From Rhizobium sp. SL42 (GTDB lineage: Bacteria; Pseudomonadota; Alphaproteobacteria; Rhizobiales; Rhizobiaceae), in contig NZ_CP063397.1 of the NCBI RefSeq assembly GCF_021729845.1, positions 3,734,001 through 3,798,000 of the forward strand: a DNA stretch of 64,000 bases. Direction: 5' to 3'. The notes beneath the pieces were generated by a model that had not been told where the DNA came from, did no database searches, and saw nothing but the letters and a program-made list of their open reading frames with translations. Both the position numbers and the translations under genes were made by a program. Below are positions 11,697-19,261 of this stretch, one piece after another (the stretch's first letter is position 1; the number at the start of each line of letters is the position of its first letter).

Positions 11697-12950
11697 TCAG
11701 TGAGCAACGGCAGCAGCGGCTGCCTCGTCGATCAGGCGGCCGGTGCGGAAGCGATCGAGCGTCAGGCCCTGGGCCAGACGATGCGGCTCGCCCTTGGCGA
11801 TAAGATGCGCAAACAGATTGGCCGAACCCGGTGTCGCCTTGAAGCCTCCGGTTCCCCAGCCTGCGTTGACGAACAGGTTCTGAACCGGTGTGACGCTCTG
11901 GATCGGCGAACGATCCGCCGTGTTGTCGGTGATCCCGCCCCACTGGCGCATCATCTTCACACGACGGAACATCGGGAAAAGTTCGCAGATGGCGTCGAGC
12001 GTATGGGTGATGATCTGCATGCCGCCGGTCTGGCTGTAGGAATTGTACTGGTCGGTGCCGGCACCGATGACCAGTTCGCCCTTGTCCGACTGCGAGATAT
12101 AGGCATGCACGGTGTTCGACATGACCACGCAGGGGAAGATCGGCTTCATCGGCTCGGAAACCAGCGCCTGCAGCGGCGTCGAATGCACCGGAAGACGCAC
12201 GCCCGCCATGCCCATGACGACGGAGGAATGGCCTGCAGCGGATACGCCGACCTTTTTCGCGCCGATAAAGCCCTTGGTCGTGTCGACGCCCGTGACTTCA
12301 CCGTTCGGACCACGGCGAATGCCGGTCACTTCGCAGTTCTGGATAATATGCACGCCACGATCGGACGCCGCACGGGCAAAACCCCAGGCAACCGCGTCAT
12401 GGCGGGCCGTGCCGCCGCGACGCTGGAGTGCGGCACCATTGATCGCGTAACGCGCGGTCTTCGAGATGTCGAGCGGCGGACAGAAAGCCTTGGCCTGCTC
12501 CGGCGTCAGCCACTCATTGTCGATGCCATAGAGATTGTTGGCATTCACATGGCGCTTGAACGACTGCTGGTCATGCACATTGTGCGACAGCATCATCACG
12601 CCGCGCGGCGAATACATGACATTGTAGTTGAGATCCTGGCTGAGTCCCTCCCAGAGCTTCAGCGAATGCTCGTAGATGTCCATGCTCTCTTCATAGAGAT
12701 AGTTGGACCGGATGATCGTCGTGTTGCGGCCGGTATTGCCACCGCCCAGCCAACCCTTCTCGATCACCGCGACATTGGTGATGCCGTGCTCCTTGGCCAG
12801 ATAGTAGGCCGCGCCGAGGCCATGGCCACCGGCACCGATGATGATCACGTCGTAGGATTGCCGGGGTTCGGGAGAGGTCCACTGAGCCTCCCATCCCTTG
12901 TGGGCACGCATTGCCTCGCGGACAACGGCAAAGACCGAATATTTGCGCAT
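11697..12950 (-). CDS. soxB: Sarcosine oxidase beta subunit
   Basis: A 417-residue flavoprotein of the DAO family and the catalytic subunit of heterotetrameric sarcosine oxidase. The dinucleotide fold YDVIIIGAGGHGLGAAYYLAKE is at about residues 33-54. GGGNTGRNTTIIRSNYLY follows, and a GGTARHDAVAWGFARAA segment carries the His that covalently holds FMN in this family. The C-terminal NLFVNAGWGTGGFKATPGS closes the FAD site. AGGAG lies 10 bases upstream of the ATG. It is the first gene of the soxBDAG operon; nested inverted repeats at 12997-13040 lie in its upstream region. Confidence 0.96.
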   Translation of the reverse strand: MRKYSVFAVVREAMRAHKGWEAQWTSPEPRQSYDVIIIGAGGHGLGAAYYLAKEHGITNVAVIEKGWLGGGNTGRNTTIIRSNYLYEESMDIYEHSLKLWEGLSQDLNYNVMYSPRGVMMLSHNVHDQQSFKRHVNANNLYGIDNEWLTPEQAKAFCPPLDISKTARYAINGAALQRRGGTARHDAVAWGFARAASDRGVHIIQNCEVTGIRRGPNGEVTGVDTTKGFIGAKKVGVSAAGHSSVVMGMAGVRLPVHSTPLQALVSEPMKPIFPCVVMSNTVHAYISQSDKGELVIGAGTDQYNSYSQTGGMQIITHTLDAICELFPMFRRVKMMRQWGGITDNTADRSPIQSVTPVQNLFVNAGWGTGGFKATPGSANLFAHLIAKGEPHRLAQGLTLDRFRTGRLIDEAAAAAVAH

Positions 12951-12996
12951 TCGCCTTAAACTCCTGTGGTTCAGGCATCTGGGTAGGACGATAGCT

Positions 12997-13040
12997 GTCG
13001 CAAATCAATATGCGTCATGACGTCCGTTTTGCGACGCATA
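12997..13040. promoter_or_regulatory. Nested inverted repeats upstream of soxB
   Basis: Two overlapping dyads lie 47-90 bases upstream of the soxB start, in the 303-base soxB-rpsU gap. GTCGCAAA (12997-13004) pairs with TTTGCGAC (13028-13035), and TATGCGTC (13009-13016) pairs with GACGCATA (13033-13040). All arms are perfect 8-mers, and the TGTCGCAAA/TTTGCGAC words look like AraC-type half-sites. I infer an activator or repressor site for the sox operon. The rest of the gap shows no gene; a TTGACT at 13093 could be part of an rpsU promoter but I see no good -10. Confidence 0.45.
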
Positions 13041-13253
13041 GAGGCTCAGCTTTCGACACGGCCGCCAATGCCCTGCCTTGTGCCAAAATATATTGACTGG
13101 AACGCTTGCGCCATATGGACTTCGGTGAAGCGATCTGTTAATTGCCCTCGCTAATCGTCGGGCTCAAAGGCCCGCGGAACTCATTGCTTTTTCCGGTGAC
13201 GGATCTTCTGTCGGCGGAATGACAACTCAAAGAACCAAAGGAACGGGATAGAC

Positions 13254-13487
13254 GTGCAGGTACTTGTCCGCGACAACAACGTTGATCAGGCGCTCCGCGC
13301 TCTCAAGAAGAAAATGCAGCGCGAAGGCATCTTCCGTGAAATGAAGATGCGCGACTTCTACGAGAAGCCGTCGCAGAAGCGTGCTCGCGAGAAGGCTGAA
13401 GCCGTTCGTCGCGTTCGCAAGCTGGCACGCAAGCGCATGCAGCGCGAAGGCCTGATTGCCGCTCCGGCTCGTCCGGCTGCCCGTTAA
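13254..13487 (+). CDS. rpsU: 30S ribosomal protein S21
   Basis: A 77-residue, very basic protein starting with GTG ([25 protein letters not shown]), the unmistakable S21 N-terminus. The C-terminal tail is longer and Arg/Ala-rich, as is usual in alphaproteobacteria. AAGGAAC lies about 10 bases upstream. S21 joins the 30S platform near the 3-prime end of 16S rRNA and helps initiation. It stands alone here, followed 136 bases later by a TPR lipoprotein gene in the same direction. Confidence 0.97.
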   Translation: MQVLVRDNNVDQALRALKKKMQREGIFREMKMRDFYEKPSQKRAREKAEAVRRVRKLARKRMQREGLIAAPARPAAR

Positions 13488-13623
13488 TCGGCCCCGATTT
13501 AGACGTTTTCCTGTGAAATGAGGGCGGGGGCGAAGCAGTTCGCCGCCGCTCTTTTGATATGTAACTCAACTTAACGCTGCCCGTCAGGTTCGCCTGCGCC
13601 CAGCGGCTGGACGACTAGCAATC

Positions 13624-14487
13624 ATGACCGAGACCACCGTCTTTTCGACCGCCCTCACCGCCGATCGCAGGAGACGTTATGTTTCCGCAGCAGCCGTGAT
13701 TGCACTTCTGTCCCTGGCAGGGTGCGCGACGACCAACGAATCGACCGACGTGATCACGCTCGACCGCGCCCAGGGTTCCGAGGAAAACATTGCCTCGCTG
13801 TCCAGCGTCATCCAGTCCAACCCGCGTGATCCGGAAGGCTACAACGTCCGTGGATCCGCCTATGGTCGCTCTGGTGACTTCAAGCGCGCCATCGACGATT
13901 TCAACACGGCCCTGCAGCTCAATCCGAGTTTCTATCAGGCCTATGCCAACCGTGCCCTCGTCTATCGCAACATGGGCAAGCCGGTCGAAGCAGCCGCCGA
14001 CTACAATGCGGCGCTGAAGATCAATCCGAACTACGATGTCGCCTATATCGGCCGCGGCAATATCTACCGCCAGGCCGGCCGCGTCGATGAAGCCTTCGGC
14101 GATTTCAACCGCGCGATCCAGCTCGACACGACCGATGGCCGCGCCTATCACAATCGCGGCCTGATCTATCAGCTGCGCGGCGACCACGCCAAGGCGATCG
14201 ACGACTTCTCCAAGGCCATTTCGATGTCGCCCCGCGCGCCTGAGCCATACAATGGCCGCGGCGTGTCCTATGTGGCGCTGAACAACGACGAAAACGCTTT
14301 CGCGGACTTCAACCTGGCGATCGAGTTGAACAACAAACTGGCCGAGAGCTGGGCCAATCAGGCGCTGATCTATGAGCGTCGTGGCGACAAGGCTCGTGCG
14401 GCAAAGTCCTATTCGCACGCGTTGCAGCTCGATCCGAAATACGATCCTGCCAAGCAGGGCCTTGCCCGAACCCGCGTCGCAAGCTGA
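13624..14487 (+). CDS. TPR-repeat lipoprotein, NlpI-like
   Basis: A 287-residue predicted lipoprotein. The N-terminus has a basic stretch (RRRR), a hydrophobic segment and the lipobox LAGC at about residues 32-35, so Cys35 would be lipidated. The remainder is about six tandem tetratricopeptide repeats (for example NPRDPEGYNVRGSAYGRSGDFKRAIDDF, then repeats every 34 residues). Such proteins act as scaffolds at the envelope; NlpI binds peptidoglycan endopeptidases, but equivalence is not shown here. The long N-terminal extension before the hydrophobic core leaves the start slightly uncertain. Confidence 0.88.
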   Translation: MTETTVFSTALTADRRRRYVSAAAVIALLSLAGCATTNESTDVITLDRAQGSEENIASLSSVIQSNPRDPEGYNVRGSAYGRSGDFKRAIDDFNTALQLNPSFYQAYANRALVYRNMGKPVEAAADYNAALKINPNYDVAYIGRGNIYRQAGRVDEAFGDFNRAIQLDTTDGRAYHNRGLIYQLRGDHAKAIDDFSKAISMSPRAPEPYNGRGVSYVALNNDENAFADFNLAIELNNKLAESWANQALIYERRGDKARAAKSYSHALQLDPKYDPAKQGLARTRVAS

Positions 14488-14511
14488 TATCAGCAGCAAC
14501 GGTTGGTGATG

Positions 14512-14542
14512 AAAGCGGTGAGCATCCCTCACCGCTTTTTTG
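14512..14542 (+). terminator. Rho-independent terminator after TPR lipoprotein
   Basis: AAAGCGGTGAG (14512-14522) pairs perfectly with CTCACCGCTTT (14528-14538) across a 5-base loop and is followed by a T-run. Confidence 0.92.
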
Positions 14543-14593
14543 TTGCTGCCGGATAGCCGGCGAACGCATCAGTCGAACATACTGGCTGCGCGC

Positions 14594-14647
14594 ACAAAAA
14601 AACCGCTGGTCCCTGCCCATCTCGAGGCGCGACCAGCGGTTATTTTT
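14594..14647 (-). terminator. Terminator for oxidase subunit IV gene
   Basis: AACCGCTGGT (14601-14610) pairs with ACCAGCGGTT (14632-14641). Read on the minus strand the second arm is followed by eight Ts. It lies 36 bases past the stop of the minus-strand subunit IV gene. Confidence 0.8.
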
Positions 14648-14682
14648 GAAGCATCAACGGGCGAAAAATCTCCGATTTTGCC

Positions 14683-14907
14683 TTAGCGCATCAGGACAAC
14701 GCCAGCCGCGCTCAACGCGACCCATGCCAGGAATCCGCCGATCAGGCCGGCGCTCGTGAAGAATCCGATGCCCATCGCAATCATCAGGGTGGTCAGAATG
14801 ATCGTGCCGAACTTGGTCGCGGCAAGAAACATTTCATAGGTCTTCTCGTGCTCGGCATAGTTCATCGGAGCACCGGTTTCGACCGGACCGGAATGATGTT
14901 CGCTCAT
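14683..14907 (-). CDS. aa3-type cytochrome c oxidase subunit IV
   Basis: A 74-residue protein of the bacterial aa3 oxidase subunit IV family (COX4_pro_2). The soluble N-terminus ends in the conserved YAEHEKTYEMFLAATKFGT motif, then two hydrophobic stretches (residues 34-52 and 55-73) form the membrane part. Subunit IV is a small accessory chain of the terminal oxidase in Paracoccus and Rhodobacter. The catalytic ctaCDE genes are not in this window; free-standing location is normal in Rhizobiaceae. Confidence 0.9.
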   Translation of the reverse strand: MSEHHSGPVETGAPMNYAEHEKTYEMFLAATKFGTIILTTLMIAMGIGFFTSAGLIGGFLAWVALSAAGVVLMR

Positions 14908-15047
14908 GCTCTGTCTCCCAATCTAAAGGCTCTGGAGGCTGGCGCGGTCAGGTGCTCGCATGCGCACCGGCCCGATTCCGGCCAAGTCAGTCTTTCTTCG
15001 AATACACAAAGGCATCAGCGAGTGCAATCTGCACACAGCCACCTTGA

Positions 15048-15797
15048 TTAATAATCAAGACCGGCAACAGCGCCACTGATCTTGCCGGTCGCCACAAGAC
15101 GCGCCGACGGCAGGATCGTCAGCGGTGCCGGCATCTCCCGCCGCACACCCCGACCGAACATCAAACGGCGCTCGTGCACGCCGGAATCGAAAAATGGATA
15201 CCGCCTGAGCAGCTTGTCGCCGGTCGTATGCGTGTTCGTCGCCATCAGCGTCAGTTCCAGTCCGTAGATCTCCGTCATCCGCCGCTCGACGACGGTCTCG
15301 GCGTAGAACACACGCTTGTAGAAAGCGGCATGCGAAGGCCGTACATGCTGCAGGACAAGCTTTGCCTTGAAATAGGCGGCAGCCACGATGCTCGGGCGAA
15401 GCGTCAGATAGGGCAGCACTGGCAACTCGGCCGCAACATCGGGATCGACGGCAAACCGGGCCGGGTCGATCAGCGTCAGCCCCGCGTCGAGATAGGCCTC
15501 CATGATCTCCGGGAAGACGCCTGCCGATTGCGACAAACGCTGCAACGGGGTGACATGATGCAGTCGGATCGTACTGACAAGTTCCTCGAAATAATACACC
15601 CCGAAGACATAGGCGTGGTCATCGAAATCGGCATCATCGATCATGCTGGGTGCGGCCACGGGCAGGACATTCGCAGCCTTGTAGGCCTTGTAGCGCAGCT
15701 GTTCGATCGCCGCCATGTCCTCGCTGCTTTCGATTCGCCTGTACTCGATATGGTCGAGATACCGCATGAGCTTCTCGGGGAAGCCTTCCAATTCCAT
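15048..15797 (-). CDS. FeeM-like N-acyl amino acid synthase (acyltransferase fold)
   Basis: A 249-residue protein with the N-acyl amino acid synthase/autoinducer-synthase type GNAT fold. Indicators are the N-terminal IEYRRIESSEDMAAIEQLRYKAYKAANVLP, then ADFDDHAYVFGVYYFEELVSTIRLHHV, matching the early strands of FeeM and LuxI-like enzymes. FeeM uses acyl-ACP to acylate an amino acid such as tyrosine; the product here is unknown. No membrane segment is evident. An inverted repeat CCAACT/AGTTGG overlaps the region 10-30 bases upstream of the start. The next gene upstream on this strand is a c-di-GMP signalling protein. The family call is moderate; the substrate is open. Confidence 0.7.
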   Translation of the reverse strand: MELEGFPEKLMRYLDHIEYRRIESSEDMAAIEQLRYKAYKAANVLPVAAPSMIDDADFDDHAYVFGVYYFEELVSTIRLHHVTPLQRLSQSAGVFPEIMEAYLDAGLTLIDPARFAVDPDVAAELPVLPYLTLRPSIVAAAYFKAKLVLQHVRPSHAAFYKRVFYAETVVERRMTEIYGLELTLMATNTHTTGDKLLRRYPFFDSGVHERRLMFGRGVRREMPAPLTILPSARLVATGKISGAVAGLDY

Positions 15798-15806
15798 GGC
15801 AACAAT

Positions 15807-15827
15807 CCAACTATGGTTAACAGTTGG
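15807..15827. promoter_or_regulatory. Inverted repeat at start of FeeM-like gene
   Basis: CCAACT (15807-15812) and AGTTGG (15822-15827) are separated by 9 bases, immediately upstream of the ATG at 15797. It could be an operator or a small hairpin in the leader. GGTTAA is also directly repeated here. Confidence 0.3.
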
Positions 15828-15985
15828 TTAATCGCTAGCATGGTGAAAACCGGGCCGCTCCCCCAAGAATTAATAGATTATTAAGATTCAAATAGTTAAG
15901 CTTAATGGTCACAGATGAGACCAAATTCCGGAACCACCTGCGAACCAAGGTTACCCCTGAATTTCGAAATGTAGACGCTCCTAAT

Positions 15986-18292
15986 TCAGGCGACGTCGGT
16001 TTTGCTTTTTCCAGCTTTGCTCTGCGCCTGGCGAACCCGTTGCGGCACCGCTTGCGAAAATATCGGCATCGAATAGACGTAACCCTGGATCAGGTCTGCG
16101 CAGTGGTATTTCGTCAGCAAGGCCAGTTGCTCGACCGTTTCGACCCCCTCGACGACGATCTTCATATCGAGCCCGCGCGCCAGACTGACAATTCCCCACA
16201 GCAGCTTCAACCGGCGTGAATCGTCGCCGATATCGCGAACGAATGACCGGTCGATCTTGACGATGTCGATCGGCAATGTGTCGAGATAGCTGAGGCTGGA
16301 AAAGCCGGTGCCGAAATCATCGATGGAAATCGTGATCCCCAGGGATCGCAATTGGTCCAGCACCGCCCGCGCCGCCGACAGTTCCTCGATCAGGCTGCTT
16401 TCCGTGACCTCCAGATGCAGCCGGCGGGTTGGCAGGCCCGTCTCTGCGAGGACTGCCTGGACGACATCGACAAGACCCTCTCCACGCAGGTCATGAACGG
16501 ACAGATTGACCGAGACGGCAATGGCTTCGGGCCAGGTCATGCAGTCGACACAGGCAGTCCGCAGCACCTGCCGGGTAATCTCGGCCACCAGCCCCATTTC
16601 CTCGGCCACCTGGATGAAGACATTGGGCGCGATCGGCCCCTTTTCCGGATGCGTCCAGCGGGCCAGCGCCTCGCAACATTTCACATCCCGGCCGTCCGGC
16701 GTATACATCGGCTGGTACATGACCGTGATCGCCTGCTCGGCGATCGCGGTCCTGAGGTCGGCCTTCAGTCGCTGGCCTTCATTGTAGCGCGCATCCATTT
16801 CCTCGACGAACAGGGTAAAGCGACCCTTGGCGCGCGACTTCGATTCGAACAACGCGATGTCGACTTTGACCGGCCACTCTTCCAGGCGCGGATCGTCGCT
16901 CGCAAGGACGGCGCCACCGGCTGAAAACGCGACAGGCAGCTTCATGCCCTCGACATCGTAGTGGCCGGCGGCCTTCCCATGCAGCGACCGCATCAGCGCC
17001 TCCAGATCGTGTCGATCGCCGGCATTCGGGAAAAAAAGTACGAACTGGTCGCCGACCAGATGACCAACCACTGCCAGACCGTCGGCAAGCTCCGTCAGGC
17101 GCGTTCCGATTGCGACCAGCAGGCGGTCACCGTTGAGATGCCCCTTGAAGTCGTTCACGTGCTTGAAGTCATCGACATCGACAATCATGAAGCCGACATC
17201 CGCGCCATGGTCGCCCTTGCGCTCAAGCCCTTCACGCACCAGTTCGGCAAAATAGCCGCGCTGCGGCAGGCCGGTCAGGGCATCAAAGCGCGCCATATGC
17301 AGGATCTTGCGATCGGCGCGGACGCGCGCGGTGACATCCTCGAAAATCAGAACAACCCCGCCCTCTTCCCGCTTGCTCGCCGAAAACTCCAGAACGAGGT
17401 CATCGGAAAAGTGCATTACCGCCCGGCTGGTCGTGCCCTGGATCAGCTGCGCCAACTGCTTCTGCAGCAGGTTCGACATCGCGCCGTCGACAAAGGTATG
17501 GCGTACGCCGTAGCGCAGGGCCACATCGAGATCGCAGCCCTGCAGCCGACTGCGCTCACCGAGGTGCAGCAAGTCGCAAGCCGTGCGATTGATCACCTCG
17601 ATCCGGTTGTCCGGATCGAGCATCAGCAGGCCATGCGTCATGTTGCTCAGCGCCGTGTCGAAGCGATTGGCGATCTTCGCCATTTCCCGTGTCGCAATGA
17701 CATTGTCGTAGAGAAACTCCCGCACGCCATTGGCCATGGCCCGTGTGGTCAGGCCGAAGGGAATGAGCATCAGCGCCAGCAACGCCTTGAACATGTCATG
17801 CGCCAGAAGGCTGCCGATGATCATCGGCACGCAACAGGCCAGCGTCTGCAGATCGACAGCCAGTCGCGATCCGTAGTTGCGACCCACGACGGACACCATC
17901 GACGCCATCGTCACCGCGATGCAGGCAAGCTCGGCAAAAGTGTCTTCGAAGGCCAGCAGGGCATAACCGCTGCCAATACCGAGAATAGCCGCTGTCGAGG
18001 CAGCCCCCAGCACATAGCGCCGCTCCCATCGCGCGATCTCTTCCCGGCTGAGCTTGGCTTTGTCGAGTTTGTCGAACTCGAAGAACCAGTAGAGCCGATT
18101 GGCGAACACGAACGCGAAACAGCACGCCAGAAAAATGTAGAACGGCGCACCGGTCTGCACATAGACCGCAACGAAGGTCACGATATGCACGACCATGCCG
18201 GTGAACAATGTCGATCGGTTGTCGAACAAGGAACTGACAAAAGACAGATAGACATCTGTCGGCACGCGCTGCTTCGCGTCGACCTTGGTCAT
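15986..18292 (-). CDS. Membrane GGDEF-EAL protein, degenerate GGDEF
   Basis: A 768-residue c-di-GMP signalling protein. The N-terminal 200 residues hold about six hydrophobic membrane segments. A PAS-like segment follows (TALSNMTHGLLMLDPDNRIEVIN), then a GGDEF domain whose signature reads VGDQF, and a C-terminal EAL domain. The EAL motifs look complete: EALARW, NLSV, EVTESSLIEE, DDFGTGFSSLSYL, KIDRSF, EGVET and QGYVYSMP. Known chemistry suggests phosphodiesterase activity, with the GGDEF part perhaps a GTP-binding regulatory module. The ATG at 18292 is chosen because GGAGGG lies 4 bases upstream; the longer GTG frame would contain that ribosome site. It is divergent from the TRAP transporter genes. 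Confidence 0.92.
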   Translation of the reverse strand: MTKVDAKQRVPTDVYLSFVSSLFDNRSTLFTGMVVHIVTFVAVYVQTGAPFYIFLACCFAFVFANRLYWFFEFDKLDKAKLSREEIARWERRYVLGAASTAAILGIGSGYALLAFEDTFAELACIAVTMASMVSVVGRNYGSRLAVDLQTLACCVPMIIGSLLAHDMFKALLALMLIPFGLTTRAMANGVREFLYDNVIATREMAKIANRFDTALSNMTHGLLMLDPDNRIEVINRTACDLLHLGERSRLQGCDLDVALRYGVRHTFVDGAMSNLLQKQLAQLIQGTTSRAVMHFSDDLVLEFSASKREEGGVVLIFEDVTARVRADRKILHMARFDALTGLPQRGYFAELVREGLERKGDHGADVGFMIVDVDDFKHVNDFKGHLNGDRLLVAIGTRLTELADGLAVVGHLVGDQFVLFFPNAGDRHDLEALMRSLHGKAAGHYDVEGMKLPVAFSAGGAVLASDDPRLEEWPVKVDIALFESKSRAKGRFTLFVEEMDARYNEGQRLKADLRTAIAEQAITVMYQPMYTPDGRDVKCCEALARWTHPEKGPIAPNVFIQVAEEMGLVAEITRQVLRTACVDCMTWPEAIAVSVNLSVHDLRGEGLVDVVQAVLAETGLPTRRLHLEVTESSLIEELSAARAVLDQLRSLGITISIDDFGTGFSSLSYLDTLPIDIVKIDRSFVRDIGDDSRRLKLLWGIVSLARGLDMKIVVEGVETVEQLALLTKYHCADLIQGYVYSMPIFSQAVPQRVRQAQSKAGKSKTDVA

Positions 18293-18691
18293 CTGCCCTC
18301 CGGGCACGCTAGACGTCGAATGTCACTGGGCAACCAAGATCTCTTTCATATGTCTGACAGGCCGCGCGAACAGCGATGATGCATTATGTGCTGGAAACAA
18401 AACAATAAAGCGACGCATTTCGATCGGCAGACCCTGCCCTGCCGGAACGTGGCGCGCAAATGGCTAACGCAGAACCTGTTAAGGTCAGGGAACCGGAAAT
18501 GTTAAAATTGTTCAAGTGCCAATTCACGCCCTGGCTGTGGACAGCAGGCATCGTGCCGGAACCGACAGCCGGTCCGCGTCTCCACCCAAAGGCATAGGAC
18601 TTTAGTACGCGTTCCCCCTGCAATGCCGGGGTCCCGGTTGCGTGCCCTTGGCGCATGTTCTATGCACGATGACAAGTCTAGGGAGATGAAG
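18293..18691. other. 399-base intergenic gap, divergent promoters expected
   Basis: This gap lies between the divergent GGDEF-EAL gene and dctQ. I see no coding region or strong dyad. A TGGC-TATGCA pair at about 18649-18666 was checked for a sigma-54 promoter but the spacing is wrong. Confidence 0.5.
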
Positions 18692-19231
18692 ATGGGACCA
18701 TTATTGGCTTTCAGCCGGATCGTCGACAGGATCAGCGAAGTCGTTGGCCGCTTTGCCGGATATCTCGTATTGCTGTGCTGCCTGATCAGCGCCGGCAATG
18801 CGCTGATACGATACGCCTTCAATTACAGCTCCAATGGCTGGCTGGAAATCCAGTGGTATCTATTCGCCTTCATCGTTCTGATCGGCGCCTCACACACGCT
18901 GCGGCTTAACGAGCATGTGCGCGTGGACCTGATTTATGGCAGCGTATCGGATCGAACACGCCTCTGGATCGATGTCTTCGGCATCATTTTCCTTCTGCTT
19001 CCCGCCTGCGCCTACCTCGCATGGCTGTCCTGGCCGGTCTTCCACCTGTCCTTCGTACAGGGTGAAGTGTCGTCGAATTCGGGCGGCCTGATCCGCTGGC
19101 CGGTCAAGTTCATCATCTTCGCAGGCTTCGCCCTTCTGACCTTGCAAGGGCTTTCCGAACTGATCAAACGCGTAGCCGGCCTTCGCGGCCTCCTCCAGGT
19201 CGACACGACCTATGAAAAGCCACTTCAATAA
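18692..19231 (+). CDS. TRAP transporter small permease (DctQ family)
   Basis: A membrane protein of about 179 residues with four hydrophobic segments and the DctQ hallmarks NALIRYAFNYSSNGWLEIQWYLFAFIVLIGA and HVRVDLIYG. It forms the small membrane subunit of a tripartite sodium-driven transporter. The ATG at 18692 is preferred because AGGGAG lies 6 bases upstream; ATG 18686 directly abuts that site and ATG 18662 has none. It is 30 bases before dctM. The unit ends in a convergent arrangement with its likely periplasmic binding protein. Confidence 0.9.
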   Translation: MGPLLAFSRIVDRISEVVGRFAGYLVLLCCLISAGNALIRYAFNYSSNGWLEIQWYLFAFIVLIGASHTLRLNEHVRVDLIYGSVSDRTRLWIDVFGIIFLLLPACAYLAWLSWPVFHLSFVQGEVSSNSGGLIRWPVKFIIFAGFALLTLQGLSELIKRVAGLRGLLQVDTTYEKPLQ

Positions 19232-19261
19232 TAACGATACGTCCTGGGGGATACGCCGCTC

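Noticed and set aside
18649..18666. Possible sigma-54 promoter before dctQ
   Set aside because: GG to GC spacing is 12 and not 10 bases.
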